Source of the DNA: Manis javanica
Lineage: Eukaryota; Chordata; Mammalia; Pholidota; Manidae
DNA length: 64,000 nt
Reading direction: 5' to 3'
Assembly (NCBI RefSeq): GCF_040802235.1
Contig: NC_133169.1
Coordinates: forward strand, 46,321,034-46,385,033
Under the pieces are notes generated by a model that worked only from the letters and a program-made list of their open reading frames with translations, did not search any database and was not told the origin of the DNA. Positions 47,041 to 60,108 of this stretch are shown here, in pieces; positions within the stretch are counted from its first letter, which is position 1, and each line of letters starts with the position of its first letter. The position numbers and the translations under genes are program-made.

Positions 47041-47920
47041 TTTCACAGACCATTTAAATTAGATTTTCGCCTGACTTCATTCTTTAAATTCCACTTAATT
47101 TGTGATTGTGATATCAGCCTTACTGAAAATACACACAGGAAGAAAACAAAATCAGCTGGTTTTTCAATGATTTGGAGAAACGAGTTCTGAAGCGACATGA
47201 GATCCTTACATGGTAAAGAAGTTCAAGCTGTAAATTTTTACTGACCTTCTACACTAGGTGCGGTCTGACGAGTGTCAAAATTTGTCTCAAGATTAACTTG
47301 ACCGCTATCTCTTGAGGCTGATGTAATCTGGCAATTTACAGATAAGAGCAGATTCAGAGATTTAAGAGAAATTCTCTGGTTGCTCTGCTAGTAATTTAGA
47401 TACTAGAGTGATAGATTTAGATATTTACGTATTAATTTTGTCCAAATAAATACCCTTCACTAGCCCTTAGAATTCTTGAGGTCAACTCTGAAATAAATTT
47501 TTCATGTTTACTAAAAATTAAACTAAAAGTCACATGAAATCTATTAAAATATATGTTCACTACAGATGAAAAGGTAAAGAATGTATATGATTTCCCTTAT
47601 GCCCAAGTAAACTGGTTTTGTGTGTGTGTGTAATTCTTATTCTCACCTCTCCTGTTTTCCCTTTCTTGCTGTCTTACCCATGACCTGCCTTGTTTCCTGC
47701 AACAACCCAAACCTAATGACAGGTGCAGAGAATGCGCGCCCCGCCCTCAGAGCCTCAGAGGAGCTCTGATTCCTGTCTTATTTGCAATACAAAAGTGGTC
47801 CTCCCTGAACGGTTCTGATTTGAAATACATGCACAAATTGTCTCCTGTGTAAATCAAGTTGGATATGTACATATTCAGGATATATTCAGTTCATTTGTAC
47901 ATCATGGTGATGAACTGAAA
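47041..47920. other. Intergenic, nothing recognised
   Basis: AT-rich DNA with a short (GT)n run at 47619-47631. No gene signal. Confidence 0.45.
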
Positions 47921-47929
47921 TTGTTACAG

Positions 47930-48660
47930 TGAGTGGAATACTATACAGATGTTCCTCAAAAATTTAAAATATAGGTACCATATGCTAGCAATCCCAGTTG
48001 GTATATATCCAAAGGAAATCAAATTATTATCTAAACTCCTATGATTATTGCAGCATTATTCACAATAGCTAAGATAGAGGAATAACCCAAACATCCACTG
48101 ACGAATGAATATATATGTGTGTGTATATAAGTGTATATATATATACACATGTATATTACAGCCTTCAAAAAGGAAATACTGCCATTTGCAACAACATGGA
48201 TACCCTGGAGCGCATTAGCTGAGTGAAATAATCCAGGCTCGGGAAGACAAAACACTGCTTGATGACACTGATGTGGCATCAAAAGTATCAGAATCATAGA
48301 GGTAGGGAGTAGAATGGTGCTTGTCAGTGGTTGAAGGGAGGAAGAAATGGGGAGATGTGAGTGAAATATTGCATTACTATTATTCAAAAGAGTAAGCTCT
48401 CAAGATCAAACACACAGCAATGTGCCTGTAGTTACATATTGTTTTGTAAACTTGAAATTTGCTGGGAGGCATGTAACCAGTTGGAGGTGTTCTCAGCCGA
48501 CAAAAGAAAAAATAGAGTTATGTGAGTTGATGGTTATGCTCATTAGCTTCATTTGGGTGATAGTTTTAATATGTACATATAGGGAAACATTATCTGTGAA
48601 CTTCAAATACATACAATTTTTATTTGTTCATTATATGCCAATAAACTAGTAAAATCAATC
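47930..48660 (+). mobile_element. Old L1 3' end
   Basis: ORF2 C-terminal remnants (GTATATATCCAAAGGAAATC, TATTGCAGCATTATTCACAA, CATTTGCAACAACATGGATA) followed by a diverged 3' UTR ending near ATGCCAATAAACTAG. All frames lost. It contains a TG/TA microsatellite at about 48110-48155. Confidence 0.8.
48110..48155 (+). repeat. TG/TA microsatellite
   Basis: Alternating ATATATGTGTGTGTATATAA and TATATATATATACACATG, inside the old L1. Confidence 0.85.
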
Positions 48661-49394
48661 ACTTCATGATTGTTTGAGATAACAAAGCCAGGATACTTCC
48701 AATGTGATAGGCAGAAGGCATCACTGAACAGTAGCTGTGACACTTAACATCTTCAGCAGCAGCTCTGCCTGCTACATAGTCACCATCAGAGTTACCATCT
48801 ACTCCCTGGATTTCTAAATGATAAAGTTTCCAGATTGTTTCTATGTATTATTTTATTTTCACAACACATCCTAGGTTGTTAATAAAGATATTATTTCCTT
48901 GAAAGCTCCATGGTATGCATAGAATACTAAAAGTCAAGTGTAAAAAATTAAACAGATTAATACAATCAGGGAAATTTGGAAAAAATTCTTGATAACCATG
49001 ATACTGCCACTATTCCTGTGAAGGCATGGATTATTTCCTGAAGATGTCCTTTAAACTTAGGAAATAGATTATTGCCCCCAAGGCAGTTAATCCATTTTAT
49101 ACTTTTGAGTTAATCTAGACAAGAAATAAATTAACAAGAACTCTTTCATGTAAGATAAAATAGTGTTTAAGCATAAGTTACCCTAGGAAACCACTGTGTG
49201 CTGATTGGGAAAAAGAGAAAAAGAAAAAAGAAACCCACAAAGAGCCAAGTAAAACTGCTATTCTCTGCAATTGATATTGAGGATTTGGACATATATGTGT
49301 TATTTTATTAATTAAATTTCACATGAGCCCATCCCAATAAAATTCAACACTGTCTCATACAAAGACCAGCATCCACCTTCCCCTCCAGGAAGCA
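48661..49394. other. Intergenic, nothing recognised
   Basis: No gene or repeat assigned. Confidence 0.4.
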
Positions 49395-49479
49395 TGTTTA
49401 TGAAATGGCCCCCAAATCATTTTATTTTGTAAGAAGTGCTGCCATTCACACCCAAACGGCACTTAAAATATAATTCTGG

Positions 49480-49640
49480 GTTTGACCAACTCTCACATAG
49501 ATCATGACACTTGTTTCCTAAACTGATCTCCTTAAATCTGGTAGGATTTCAACCCAGACAACAATCCACACATTGCATAGCAGTATCAGCCGCTATGCAA
49601 GCACCTCCCAGTCTGCCATGAAAACAGCCCTGCTGGTGGG
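49480..49640 (+). repeat. Unclassified repeat, copy 1
   Basis: Shares GTTTCCTAAACTGATCTCCT, CCTTAAATCTGG, CAGCCGCTATGCAAGCACC and CACAGTCT-like words in the same order with 50450-50600. Flanks differ. Family not known to me. Confidence 0.6.
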
Positions 49641-50449
49641 GAATAGTTTCTCTTACCTACACCCTGTAAAGCCTCTCCACCAAGACGCAATCCTCCCCAA
49701 CTCCAGGGGATTCATCACAGACCCGGAGCACGATGCCCCTTACCTTCCTCAGTAAATATACTTATCTTTTAAATTCAATGGCATTTCTAAGACAAGTTTT
49801 GGCTGAATTATGTATAAATAAATTATCTTCATTTTTTAAGTACCCTTTGCACCTATTTAACATTTAGTACATATTTTGTCACAGTATCTTTTTTTAGTGA
49901 CCATATTTTCATGAATGCAGTATGATTTAGTATAGACCTTAGTCCTATCTATGATAAGTATAGGTAAAAAATATTTAGTAGTAAAAAGATAATATCAGTA
50001 TTGATTGTGTTTTCAATTTCACTGTTTCACTACCACTTCACAACAAATTAGTAGATGTATCACCAATTCTTCCCAGAATTGTAAAATGATTTACATTTTA
50101 GGTTCATAGTTCATGTCTTCAAAAAGTGTACAAGTCTTTAAGCAGTTCACTCAAAGGTAGACTTAAAATATATATATTTTCCATGTATTGTTGTACAATC
50201 AAAGAATTGATGAGACTAGCGTGGTGAACTAAAAGGCAGTACAGTTCCTAGAGACAGGGGCAGCCCTGAAGTCTTAGGCATCCTTGAGGCCCAAACTAAT
50301 GTCAAAACACAGTGTACATGAGTTTGACAGATCATAGAACTGTTTGCAAAAACATACATTTAAGATGCTTCTTTAGTCATTTTTAGGAAATATATTTCAA
50401 TGAAAATGAATCTATAAACTTTGGTAATGCTAGTACTTAAATATAGGCT

Positions 50450-50600
50450 TATATAAACCTTATATCAATTATGGAACTCATTTCCTAAAATGATAACCTT
50501 AAATCTGGAATTATTTCAGCCCACACAATAACCACATTGCCAAAAGGTCAACAACTATGCAAGTGCATCACAGTCTTTTATGAAAGTGCTCTAATTTCGT
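50450..50600 (+). repeat. Unclassified repeat, copy 2
   Basis: Diverged partner of 49480-49640: CATTTCCTAAAATGATAACC, CCTTAAATCTGG, TTTCAGCCCACACAATAACC and CTATGCAAGTGCATCACAGT. Confidence 0.6.
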
Positions 50601-51160
50601 AAATTGTATTTCCCAGCTCAGTCAAATAAAATTTCATATTTGAGGTTCCCTGGTTAATGATATGTCTGAATGTATCAACTTCTTATTCTAATAGTTTATA
50701 AAACATTCTTAATTAACTAAAATCAAAATTCTCCTAAGCATTTGTTGAACCATCTCAACTCTTATGTGATAAACAACCATCAAAATACAATTAGGATATA
50801 TGCCTTTTCTTGCCCCCACATTTCACACTCACCAGATTGGTTAGCTGACAGTGATCTTACATTCATCACCTAAAAAAAGTCATTTTTCTGAGTACGATTA
50901 TTTGAAAGTGTTCAAACCACTGTACATATTCACCTCTCATCCCTGCACTTGACATTTCAGATAATGCCATGAACACTCATGGACATCTTTGCTGGGAGAT
51001 TAGGTATAACACCTGTTCTGTGTGTATGTGTCCACTTGAGAATGTCCACTGGGAGCTGAATCATATAGTTTAAGTAACTAACAGGGCAGTGTGGCCTTAG
51101 GCCACTGTTGGGAAGGAGTTCCTAAAATTTCTTTAGGTGTTTTCCAGATGAGGCATTTCA
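50601..51160. other. Intergenic, nothing recognised
   Basis: No gene or repeat assigned. Confidence 0.4.
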
Positions 51161-51164
51161 ATTC

Positions 51165-52450
51165 ATTGAGGAAAGAAACAAATATACTAGCACCATACCA
51201 AAAGTAAACTCAAAATGAATTGAAGACCTAAATATAGGATATGAAAGCATTAACTCTTAGGAGAAAACAGGCAAAAATCTCATGAACATAAGCATGAGTA
51301 AATTTTCTGGACACATCTCCCTGGATAAGCTAAATAAAAGCAAAAATAAACCAGTAGGACTACAACAAACTAAAAAAAACTCTACAGCAAAGAACACCAT
51401 CAACAAAATGAAAGGCAATCTACTGGATGGGAGAATATATTGGTAAATGACATATCCAACAAGGGGTTAACATCCAAAATACACAAAGAACTCATATGTC
51501 TCAACACCAAAAGACCAATAACCTGAATTAAAAATGGGCAGAGGATATAAACAGATACTTCTCCAATGCAGATACACAGATGGCCAACAGGCACATGAAA
51601 GATGCTCCACATTGCTAATCATCAGAGAAATGCAAATCAAAATCACCATGAGATATCACCCCACACCAGTCAGGATGGCCACTACCAAAAGGACAAGAAA
51701 ATATGTTGGCAAGAATGTGGAGAAAGTAGAACCCTCCTACACCTTTGTTGGGAATGTAAATTGGTGCAGCCACTATGAAAACAGAATTGAGGTTTTTCAA
51801 AAACTGAAAATAGAAATACCAAAAGACCCAGTTATTTTAATTCTAGGAATTTATCCAAAGGAAAATATATGTCTTATTCAAAAAGATATATGTACCCCTT
51901 TGTTTCTTGCCATATTATTTACAGTAGCCAAGGTATGGGAGCAACCTAAGTGTCCATCAGTAGATGAATGGATAAACAACAGGGGCACATATACACAATG
52001 CAATATTATTCAGCCATAAGAAAGGAAGAAATCCTGCCATTTGTGAAAATATGAATGGATGTGGAGGGTATAATGCTAAGTGAAATAAGCCAGGTGGAGA
52101 AAGAAAAATACAATGTGATTTCACTTTTATATGGAATCTAAAAATAAAACAAAATAAAATGAACAGAACAGCAGTAGACTCATAGACACTGAGAAGTGAT
52201 TAGCGGTTACCGTGGCAGGGGGATTGGAGTGGGTGGGTGAAATAGTTGAAAAGGTCAAGAGACACAAAATCTCAATCATAGTATGTTAGTCATGGGGATG
52301 AAAGTACAGCACAGAGAATGTAGTCAGTAGATCTGTAACATCTTCTTATAGTAGTTGGGGTGAGGATTTAATAATGTGTGTAATTGGTGAATCACTGTGT
52401 TGTGCACTTGGAAACAATATAATACTTATATCAACTAATTAAACAACAAA
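51165..52450 (+). mobile_element. 5'-truncated L1 3' end (older subfamily)
   Basis: ORF2 C-terminal half is recognisable (TWQQAHERCSTLLIIREMQI-like text; block KCPSVDEWINNRGTYTQC at about 51945-52000), followed by a 3' UTR with GGGGTGAGGATTTAATAATG and an A-rich end near 52450. The frame is broken by indels and stops. More diverged than the full-length L1. Confidence 0.88.
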
Positions 52451-52689
52451 AAAGTCTCACTCTAAGTGGACGTCACTCTGTGATTAGTGGTCCCCTGAGG
52501 CCTGGCGCTCTGTCTGCCGAGACCCAGCAGCATGGCAAGAGCTGCTTTTAAATGCCATGCAATTTTCCGCTGTGGATGGCATGAATTCACTCTTGAATTT
52601 CAGTGATTTCATTCATAATTATCCTAATAGAGCCTGCAGTTAATGTCACATGACACCATTTCTCAACAATAATATCTCCAATATTTTAG

Positions 52690-53060
52690 ATATAAGCAGT
52701 TGTGTGTTTCAAGTTGCAAAGTGGCTTGCACTGCGCCCTTTCCTGTTATTGGCCCTCTAAAGACACCGCTATCCTTTTGTGCAACCCAACATTTAGGTCA
52801 AAACAATGGTCCAGAGGTGCTATATGCTATTTCCGGAAATGTGGGTGAAATACAGTATTTCCAGAATCTCTCACCTGGCATTTCCATATCAATAGGTGAC
52901 TGTTAACAGGGGTGGAGAGGTGAGAGCACAATGGGACAGGAGAGGTTTTGGGGCCTTCCCAGTGCAAATGGGAGAAAAGTGAGCAAGTGATAGCAACAAC
53001 CATGCTTCTTGTAAGCAGTAAATGGGTTTCTCCCACTTCATTTTTTCCTTTTGACTGATT
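52690..53060 (+). mobile_element. LTR-like segment, start of ERV remnant
   Basis: Shares ATTTCCAGAATCTCTCACCT and CCATATCAATAGGTGACTG with 40255-40600. The + strand polarity is shared. Ends not resolved. Confidence 0.5.
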
Positions 53061-53800
53061 TTGGCTTTGCAGGTTTATTTTGCCCTGGGCTAGGAATGCG
53101 CTTTTCCCCCAGAGCTACATCTAGCAATAGTTGGTAGGACCTCTGAACCCAAAATCTGTCTTCATGGGTGCAATGTTTGGGCGGGCTGCACCTGAGATGG
53201 TGGGGAGATACCTGGAAACCCCCTTGTGGAAGTTGGGGTCCCCCTATGCATGATGTGTCTTCACCCAGCAATCCCTATCTGTGGAGCTTCCCCTCGGGGA
53301 GCCCCTAGTGGGAAATTGGTCTAAGGTGAAGGACTTCCTAGAGGGGTTGGGCCTTCCCTAGAGTGGGGAAGTGTGGAGACACCACCCCTCCGTGAGATGG
53401 AAGACTGCATAGAGGCCCTGAGTGGCTGTGTGGTGGTAGGGATTGTGGGATTTTTGTTTCTCAAGATACTGGAAAGGCTATTGAGGAGACACAACTTTAG
53501 CAACTCTTGGAGAAGCTCAGCAATGAGCTATGGAGGTCCTTAGAAACGGAGACAGCCTTTGAGAACAGAGGTCATGACGCTGAAATACGCACGAGCAGGC
53601 CAGGGAGGAGGTGGCAGGAGTCTCTGTGCTCCAGGAGGCCAGGGGAGAGTGGGAGGGAGGAGCAGTGCCTTCAGCCCTGGAGATGGTAGAGGAGCTGTTG
53701 GGGGAGGACGAGGCAGTGGGGCCCAGGGTGGAGCTGAGTCACAAAACCCGAGAAGAGTAGAGTGATGTGCTCACTGCCTCATGCTGAGAGAGGAGATGTG
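53061..53800 (+). mobile_element. Probable ERV leader/internal remnant
   Basis: GC-richer, largely non-coding sequence directly following the LTR-like segment, with G-rich and purine-rich runs at 53600-53760. No gag, pol or env motif could be recognised, so the retroviral label rests on position only. Confidence 0.35.
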
Positions 53801-54224
53801 GTGATTTTTCCTTCCCTCGGGATACCCATCTCCCTTGGCTGGTGTAGACCTTCCTGCAGACTATTCCTGTGGCAGTCCTCTGAATGTTGATAGAGTTTAT
53901 CTCCCACAGTTTTGAGCACACGTGTCCTACAAGGTCTCCAATATGATAACCATATATTTCTCATTTTTCCAGCAAGCATTTTGTAATCAGTTTGGTGGGC
54001 CAAATAGATGTTAAGACAGCTTGCACTTCTTCACAGTGTATTATGGCAAAGGGCAGGATGAACAGCACAATATTACACAAAGTTGTAAATATAAAATGTT
54101 TTTTTCTCATGAGTATGAACTGTCCTTCACACCGTCTTCTGATGGTAATGACCAAATCAATAGCATGCACACCACACCCAATGATTCAACCCACACGGGC
54201 CCCTTTTGTCTCCTACCATGCTTG

Positions 54225-54640
54225 AAGGAGACTTTAACACCCAACTTATATCAATGGATAGATCAGGCAGAAGTCAACAAGGAGCAGTGGCTTTGAATGA
54301 CACATTGGACCAAATGGACCTAATAAATATATACAGAACATTATATCCAAAAACATCAGAATACTCACTCGTTACAACTTCACATTTAACATTCTCAAGG
54401 ATGAGTACATGGTAGGTGACAAAAAATGTGAATAAATTTAGGATTGAAATCATAAAAACTGGGTTTTACCACAATAGTATGAATCCAGAAATCAAACACA
54501 AGAAAAAAAACTGGGTAAAACACAGACACATGGTGGCTAAAGAACATGGTACTAGAGAACCAATGGGTCAAAGAAGAAATTTAAAAGTAAATAAAAAATT
54601 ACTTGGAGAATAAAGAAAATAGAAACAACAATGCAAAATC
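54225..54640 (+). mobile_element. Old L1 fragment (endonuclease part of ORF2)
   Basis: Short readable pieces: a GDFNTQL-like block near 54230, LNDTLDQMDLINIYRTLYPK at about 54290-54350 and LTFSRM near 54390. These correspond to the endonuclease domain. Strongly decayed and truncated on both sides. Confidence 0.75.
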
Positions 54641-57600
54641 AAACATACAACTTTTAGTTTCTATCCACTATAAGTAAAGTACTATTTTCCTCTAGCTTCT
54701 TTAGCACTTCCCCCGTTACTTTTGATGTTCCATGATTTGCAAATGGTATGGCAATATTTGGGTTTTGTTTGTTTTCTGGCATTCAAACTGCATGGTGAGC
54801 TGCCTAGGTCTGTGGTTTCATTTCAGTGGTCTCTTCTCTTCCCTTTTGTGTTTTCCTTGTGGTGTTCACATTGCTTTAGTGTTACATCTTTTGGAGTGTC
54901 CAACAATCTTTGGATATTATTTTTTTGTTGTTCTCTTTTTATTTTAGTTTTTGAGGCATGTGTTGATTATTTCCTCTAAAATGTAATTCTTGTGCACGCT
55001 CTTAGGCATTCGTCACATCTATCATAGTGTACATGTGTGTGTATGTGTGTGCGTTTTTTTTCTTGGAATTTCTTTTCATTTCTTTCTTAGCATTTCTATC
55101 TCTCCACTCTGAGGGCCCCTCTGTTCTCCCATGTACCCACTTTATTCAGAGGAGACCTTGGCATAGGGTATTACAGCTGTCTAGGTTCCTGCTTGGTGAT
55201 TCCAACACTCTTGTCTCATACGGTTCCGATGCTCACTCTGTCTTTTCAAGTTGTGTTTGCCTTTCAGTTTCCTTGTAACTTTTTTTTGATAGCTGGAGAA
55301 GATATGCTATGTAAAAGGAACTGCAGTAGTTGGGCCTTTGGCAATGGGACAGCAAGGACCATGGGGAGGGGAAGCATTCTACATATGGTCCGCATATCTT
55401 AATGAGCCTGTGCTTGTGGACTGTTCAAATATTTCTCAATTTTTCCCTCCCTCTTATGTGTGAAAATATGTCTGGGGTGGGCAGTAGTTGGCATGTCCTT
55501 TCTCCAATGTAGAAGGCTGGAGCTAACTGGCATTTGGGTGTTTCTTTTCCCTAAGGCATGCAGGCTCTACTAATAACCCAACCTATCAGGCTCCAGTCAA
55601 CTACATTCTCTTGAGAGCAGGCTTTTTTAAAAACAGAGTGCTCAGGAGTATTTTTACAATTGTTCCTTTTCTTTTTCCTAGAAGCATCCTAGGGGATTAT
55701 TCTCAGGTATTTACTGTGAGACCCTGGTTGAGATCCTGGGAGCAAACATCACTAAATTATGGTCCCTTCTATTTCAGGACTTTCCTGGGGTTTTTAGCTT
55801 TCAGATACCCCCACTAAGATTCTATCAATTACCCAATTATAGTCCAGGTTTTCCTACACTAGGATCAGATCCCACTGTAGTTTCTGCTCTAGACACTCTG
55901 CTTTGGTAAATTATAACTCCCTATATTCATCAGCATCTCTAGTATCATGATCCCTGGTCTGACTTATGTCCTTTCTTTTATGAGTCCAAATTATTGATAT
56001 TTCAGTCTATTCAGATTTGTATTTGTCAGGATAAAGGGTGACTTCACATTTCCTTATTTGAGGAACCAGAAATCAGAATATTTTGTTGTTTTCACAAAGA
56101 GACAAAAACCCAAAGATGATGTGCAATAACCCAGTCTTTGAAAATATAAAGGGGTTTCCTTGTCAAGATATATTTTAAAACATTTCTTGTGAACATAAAA
56201 TTAGGACCATGCTTAGTGTATTCAGTCCACTGGCTTAACTTTACTTTGCAGCACAATATACAAGTGCATTGAAAGAGGAGGTGTTTGTCGTTCATCGTGG
56301 GGTCAGTGTTGTATTAGAAGGAATATGTACAAGAAATAAAAATATTTTAGCTCATATCTCCAAAATACCCACCGGAGCCGTATATGCAGCCATGAGGCTT
56401 CGGCGAGCAGCTCGGGGGCCTTGGGTGTGCGGCACTAAGGGTCAGGCTGTCTGGGTCTCAGGCTGCAGTCATTCTCGGGGAGCCCAGGTGACCGCAGGGG
56501 TGGAGTCAGAGCCATGGCGGATGCATCAGGACTGCTTTGGCTCTTCAGTGGGAGACGTGCTGAGTGGGCCCCTCACAGCCCGGCAGATGCAGGCAATAGA
56601 GGTAACTTAGAGCGATCCTGGGTTTCCTGAGGATACTGTGGAGAGGGGTATGCATTTGATAATTCTCTGGGACATGAAAACAGTGAGTGTGGCATAGGGC
56701 CGTGACATTCGGTGTATCCTAAAAGAAGAGGGAAGTGTAAGGAATCTACATATCAGTGAGATGATTGTGCATGTTTTTAAAAATTTCTATGTTCAGTAAA
56801 ACTTATTGTTTTCATTAAATAAGGTCCTTAAATGAATAATCGTATTTGCATATTTTGGAAATGGTACTTCTCACATAGTCCTCACACATAATGGGCCATG
56901 TAGGAAGATAACCAAGGATTCACAAGATCCCTTATTATGCAGAACATCTAGAGAACCTTGAGCATTCTTTTTACCTGGCTTTTGTTTTGACATGTCTTTG
57001 AAAACAACAATTCTGATACCTGTATGATGACCTAAATAGTCATGTCTTGCCTGACTCTCAGGTACAATCAGGGTATGTATGCACATTTTGCATTAGATTA
57101 GTTGATCCAAATTTAACTCTGGGATGAGTCATTTAGGGAATCAGGGGATGTGCACAACTACTAAGGAAACAACATAAGAATAACAAACCAGGTATTATTG
57201 CAAAAGCAATAAATTAGAATGTGATCTAACAGGAATAAACTCACTGAGTTCTCAGAGGAGCCCATCAGATGGGCCTGGGATTGTTAATGATGCCCAGAAG
57301 GGCTGACGTTGGTGTCTTCACAAAAACCATTCTCAGGCGCATACTGGAAAATTACTTGTGGTTGTAGAGTCTCCAGACTTAATTGGCCTGCATTTCTGGA
57401 GATTATGCAAGCTTCTCACTTTTTAAAAAATATAATACTTGCTGATTGTATTGGACTGCTTTTATTTCTTTTAAGATACAAATTTACTTCACTTGAAAAC
57501 TTCAGACAATTATCTTCCAAATCACATTTTAATTCAATTGGAAAATTCTTGCTAAAAAGAGTAAATGCTTAGTCAGTATTTGGTCATTGATACTAAACAG

Positions 57601-59030
57601 TAAAATCTTTTTCTACAAATTTGAGACAAGTTATGTGATATCACATAAATCTGAAAGCTAGCGAACTAATAATTTAAAAAATATTGTTATTATAATGCAT
57701 TTCTTTGTGATGAGAAAATGACCTATATTAAGAGATAAGCAAATCACACTCAATTTTCCTTCCAAAATCAAGCTTTTTAATGAGCTAATACTCAGGAAAT
57801 CACTAAATATTCACTTGGTTTTAGCGCAAAGATGGCTAAATTCATATGATTGATTGCTCATGGAATGTTGATCCTGTACTTAAAAAAATTATTTCCAGTT
57901 CTATACATAAGTCATCAATCACTGTCATGACTTGGATAATCCAGGACTTCTTACCTGCCCATTCTAGCATCTTCCTCACTTGTACTCAGGCAATAAAGAT
58001 TATATAAGAATTATTTGCTGGACTGTGAAGGCCATTCATCCTCAGTGTGCAGCACACCTGGAAGTAATGGTGGGAACTAAGTAGGCTGGTGACTAAGCAG
58101 GCGTGTCTATTAACAGTATTGGTGCAGAGAGGTTGATCCCAAACCAACTCCCAAAGCAGGTTCAGTAGGATTATGAGAGTCAAAAATGGAGAATAAAATG
58201 TTCATAAGAAGTATTACCTTATAAAGTGGTAACAGTTGCCATTTGGAATGTACAGTTTGAGTTAAGTTTGAGGGATGATTTGGGAATGTCTCAGATTAAT
58301 TAAACTGGACTAATAATGTGTATAAATACATTAATACTCCCATAAAGGGCATTTAATTTGTCTATATTACATTTTGTGTCTCTCTAATCATATTTATTCA
58401 TGCTGAGGAAGTCCTGTGATAAACTGCTTCCTTAGAGTACACTGTGATAATCCTGGTATCTTTCTAATGAAAGATATATACTTGTTAAATTTCCTATATA
58501 TTGGTGCAAGATTTACACATTCCCTGCAGAGCTCTCTACATGATCTCTAAATTGATCACTTCCCCCAGAAAATGGAAAATAGAAGGATAAACAGGCACCA
58601 GTTAAAATATAAGTATCGTTTTTTTTTTGCTCTGTTTTAAACCCAGGGATGTTATGCCATTTACTGTTTCACTATAATATTTTTTTTTCATTTTTGGATG
58701 TATATTAAGTACACCAGAAAATGTTATACTGAATGATAAAATCAAGCTGGGAAGTTTTCATATTCGTGTCCACATATTGGTAAATTCTAATTGACAACAA
58801 ATAAGGGAAAACTATATACATAACAGGTTTCTTTTTTTTAATTACTAAAGAAAACAAAAAAAGGTGTAGGGTCCATATAATTATTTTGCAAAATCTCAAC
58901 TTTTTAATCCTATTAAAATTAATAGGTTAACTTTAATCCTTGTCTTCAATCATGAAATAAATTTTCCTTAATGGCTACATAATGTGAATATGATCTAATT
59001 CTAATGCTGCAAGAGTGATAAGAACATTGT
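54641..59030. other. Gene-free stretch with a CpG-bearing patch
   Basis: 54700-56000 is T-rich and may include antisense L1 remnants; a TG-rich run lies at 55025-55062. A GC-rich patch at 56365-56615 has several CpGs and an open frame (56269-56610, 113 residues, RRAARGPWVCG) that I do not recognise. 56620-59030 shows nothing I can name. Confidence 0.45.
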
Positions 59031-60083
59031 CTAAATTTTCACAGAGCAGAATCTCTGAGTCACTCTCCTCCAGGCCCCCACCACTTCCTTGTTTCTCAGG
59101 CTGTATATGATGGGGATGAGCATTGGGGTCAGGACAGTGCAGATCACAGCCAGTACTTTACCCTCTGTAGGAGTTTGGAGGGATCTTGGGCACAGGTAAG
59201 TGTCAGCAAGGGTGCATAGTAGGAGGTCACCACGGCGAGGTGGGTGCTGCAGGTGGAACAGGCCTTCCCCCTCTCTTCAGGTGAGTGCATGTGGTGGGTA
59301 GCCAGGAGGGCACAGCCATGGGAACGTGCAAGCCAATGAGAGGGAACACAATCCAGAGAGTGGTGCTCAGAGACACTGTGTGCTCGTAGACCCAGGTGTC
59401 CGTGAAGGCCAGAGTCAGCATGGCTGGGACATCACAGAAGAAATGGTTGGTGGCCCTGGATGGGCGGTAAGGGATATGGAGGACATGTGTGGTGTGGACA
59501 CAGGCCTTGATGGAGCCCATTATCCAAGCTCCTGTTATCAGCAGCACACACGCTCTGTTGCTTATAAAGATGGGATAGCAGAGAGGAATGCAAATGGCCA
59601 CATAATGATCATAGGCCACAGATGCCAGTAGTAATCCTTCTGCAGCTGCTGAAGTTAAGAACAAGGAGCTCTGAACCCCACAGCCTAGAGGAGATGGACA
59701 TGTTTCCAGAGAGATAACTGGAAGTCATCCCGGGGACGATGGTGGAGATGGTGGAGATGCGGCTCAGGCCCATCAGGGAGAGCCAGCTCAGCAGGAAGCA
59801 CACGGGAGGGCAGAGGTGGGTGTCCAGGAGGTTTGGGGGGATCACGGAGAGGCTGCCCAGCGGGCACAGTCCTGTAGGCCCATCAGGGAGAGCCGACTCA
59901 GCAGGAAGCACACGGGAGGGCAGAGGTGGGCGTCCAGGAGGGTCGGGAGGACTCTGGCCAGGCCTCCCAGCAGAGCCACCGGGAGAACGAGAGGAGTGAG
60001 AGTGAAGAGGAGCAGCCGCCTGGAGATGGTGGGAACAACCCCAACATGAGGAAGTCAGTTGATGTTTGGTTATTATTTTCCAT
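59031..60083 (-). pseudogene. Olfactory receptor pseudogene (family 2 type)
   Basis: A seven-transmembrane odorant receptor of OR family 2, nearest in my memory to the OR2L/OR2AK group. It starts at ATG 60083 (MENNNQTSTDFLMLGLFPPS, with the N-terminal NQT sequon) and ends at TAG 59031-59033 after RFCSVKI. Diagnostic pieces are EGLLLASVAYDHYVAICIPL (MAYDRYVAIC motif changed), then ATNHFFCDVPAMLTLAF, and near the end PMLIPIIYSLRNKEV (NPIIYSLRN motif, Asn changed). Lesions: a frame shift near 60018, a 110-bp internal tandem duplication across TM1-TM2, and further frame shifts near 59650, 59280 and 59200. Without the duplication the length is about that of an intact receptor. It lies upstream of KEL on the same strand. 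Confidence 0.93.
59771..59990 (-). repeat. 110-bp tandem duplication inside the OR pseudogene
   Basis: 59771-59880 and 59881-59990 are two copies in direct orientation. The first 70 bp are nearly identical (CATCAGGGAGAGCC... to GTCCAGGAGG); the remaining 40 bp are clearly more diverged. 110 is not a multiple of 3, so it shifts the frame. Confidence 0.93.
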
Positions 60084-60108
60084 GGGCTATTCACTTAGAT
60101 TTTCCTAA

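Noticed and set aside
56269-56610. A 113-codon + strand open frame over the CpG-bearing patch
   Set aside because: Half of it runs over ordinary AT-rich sequence and the protein is unrecognised; the patch is listed as a finding, but not as a coding gene.
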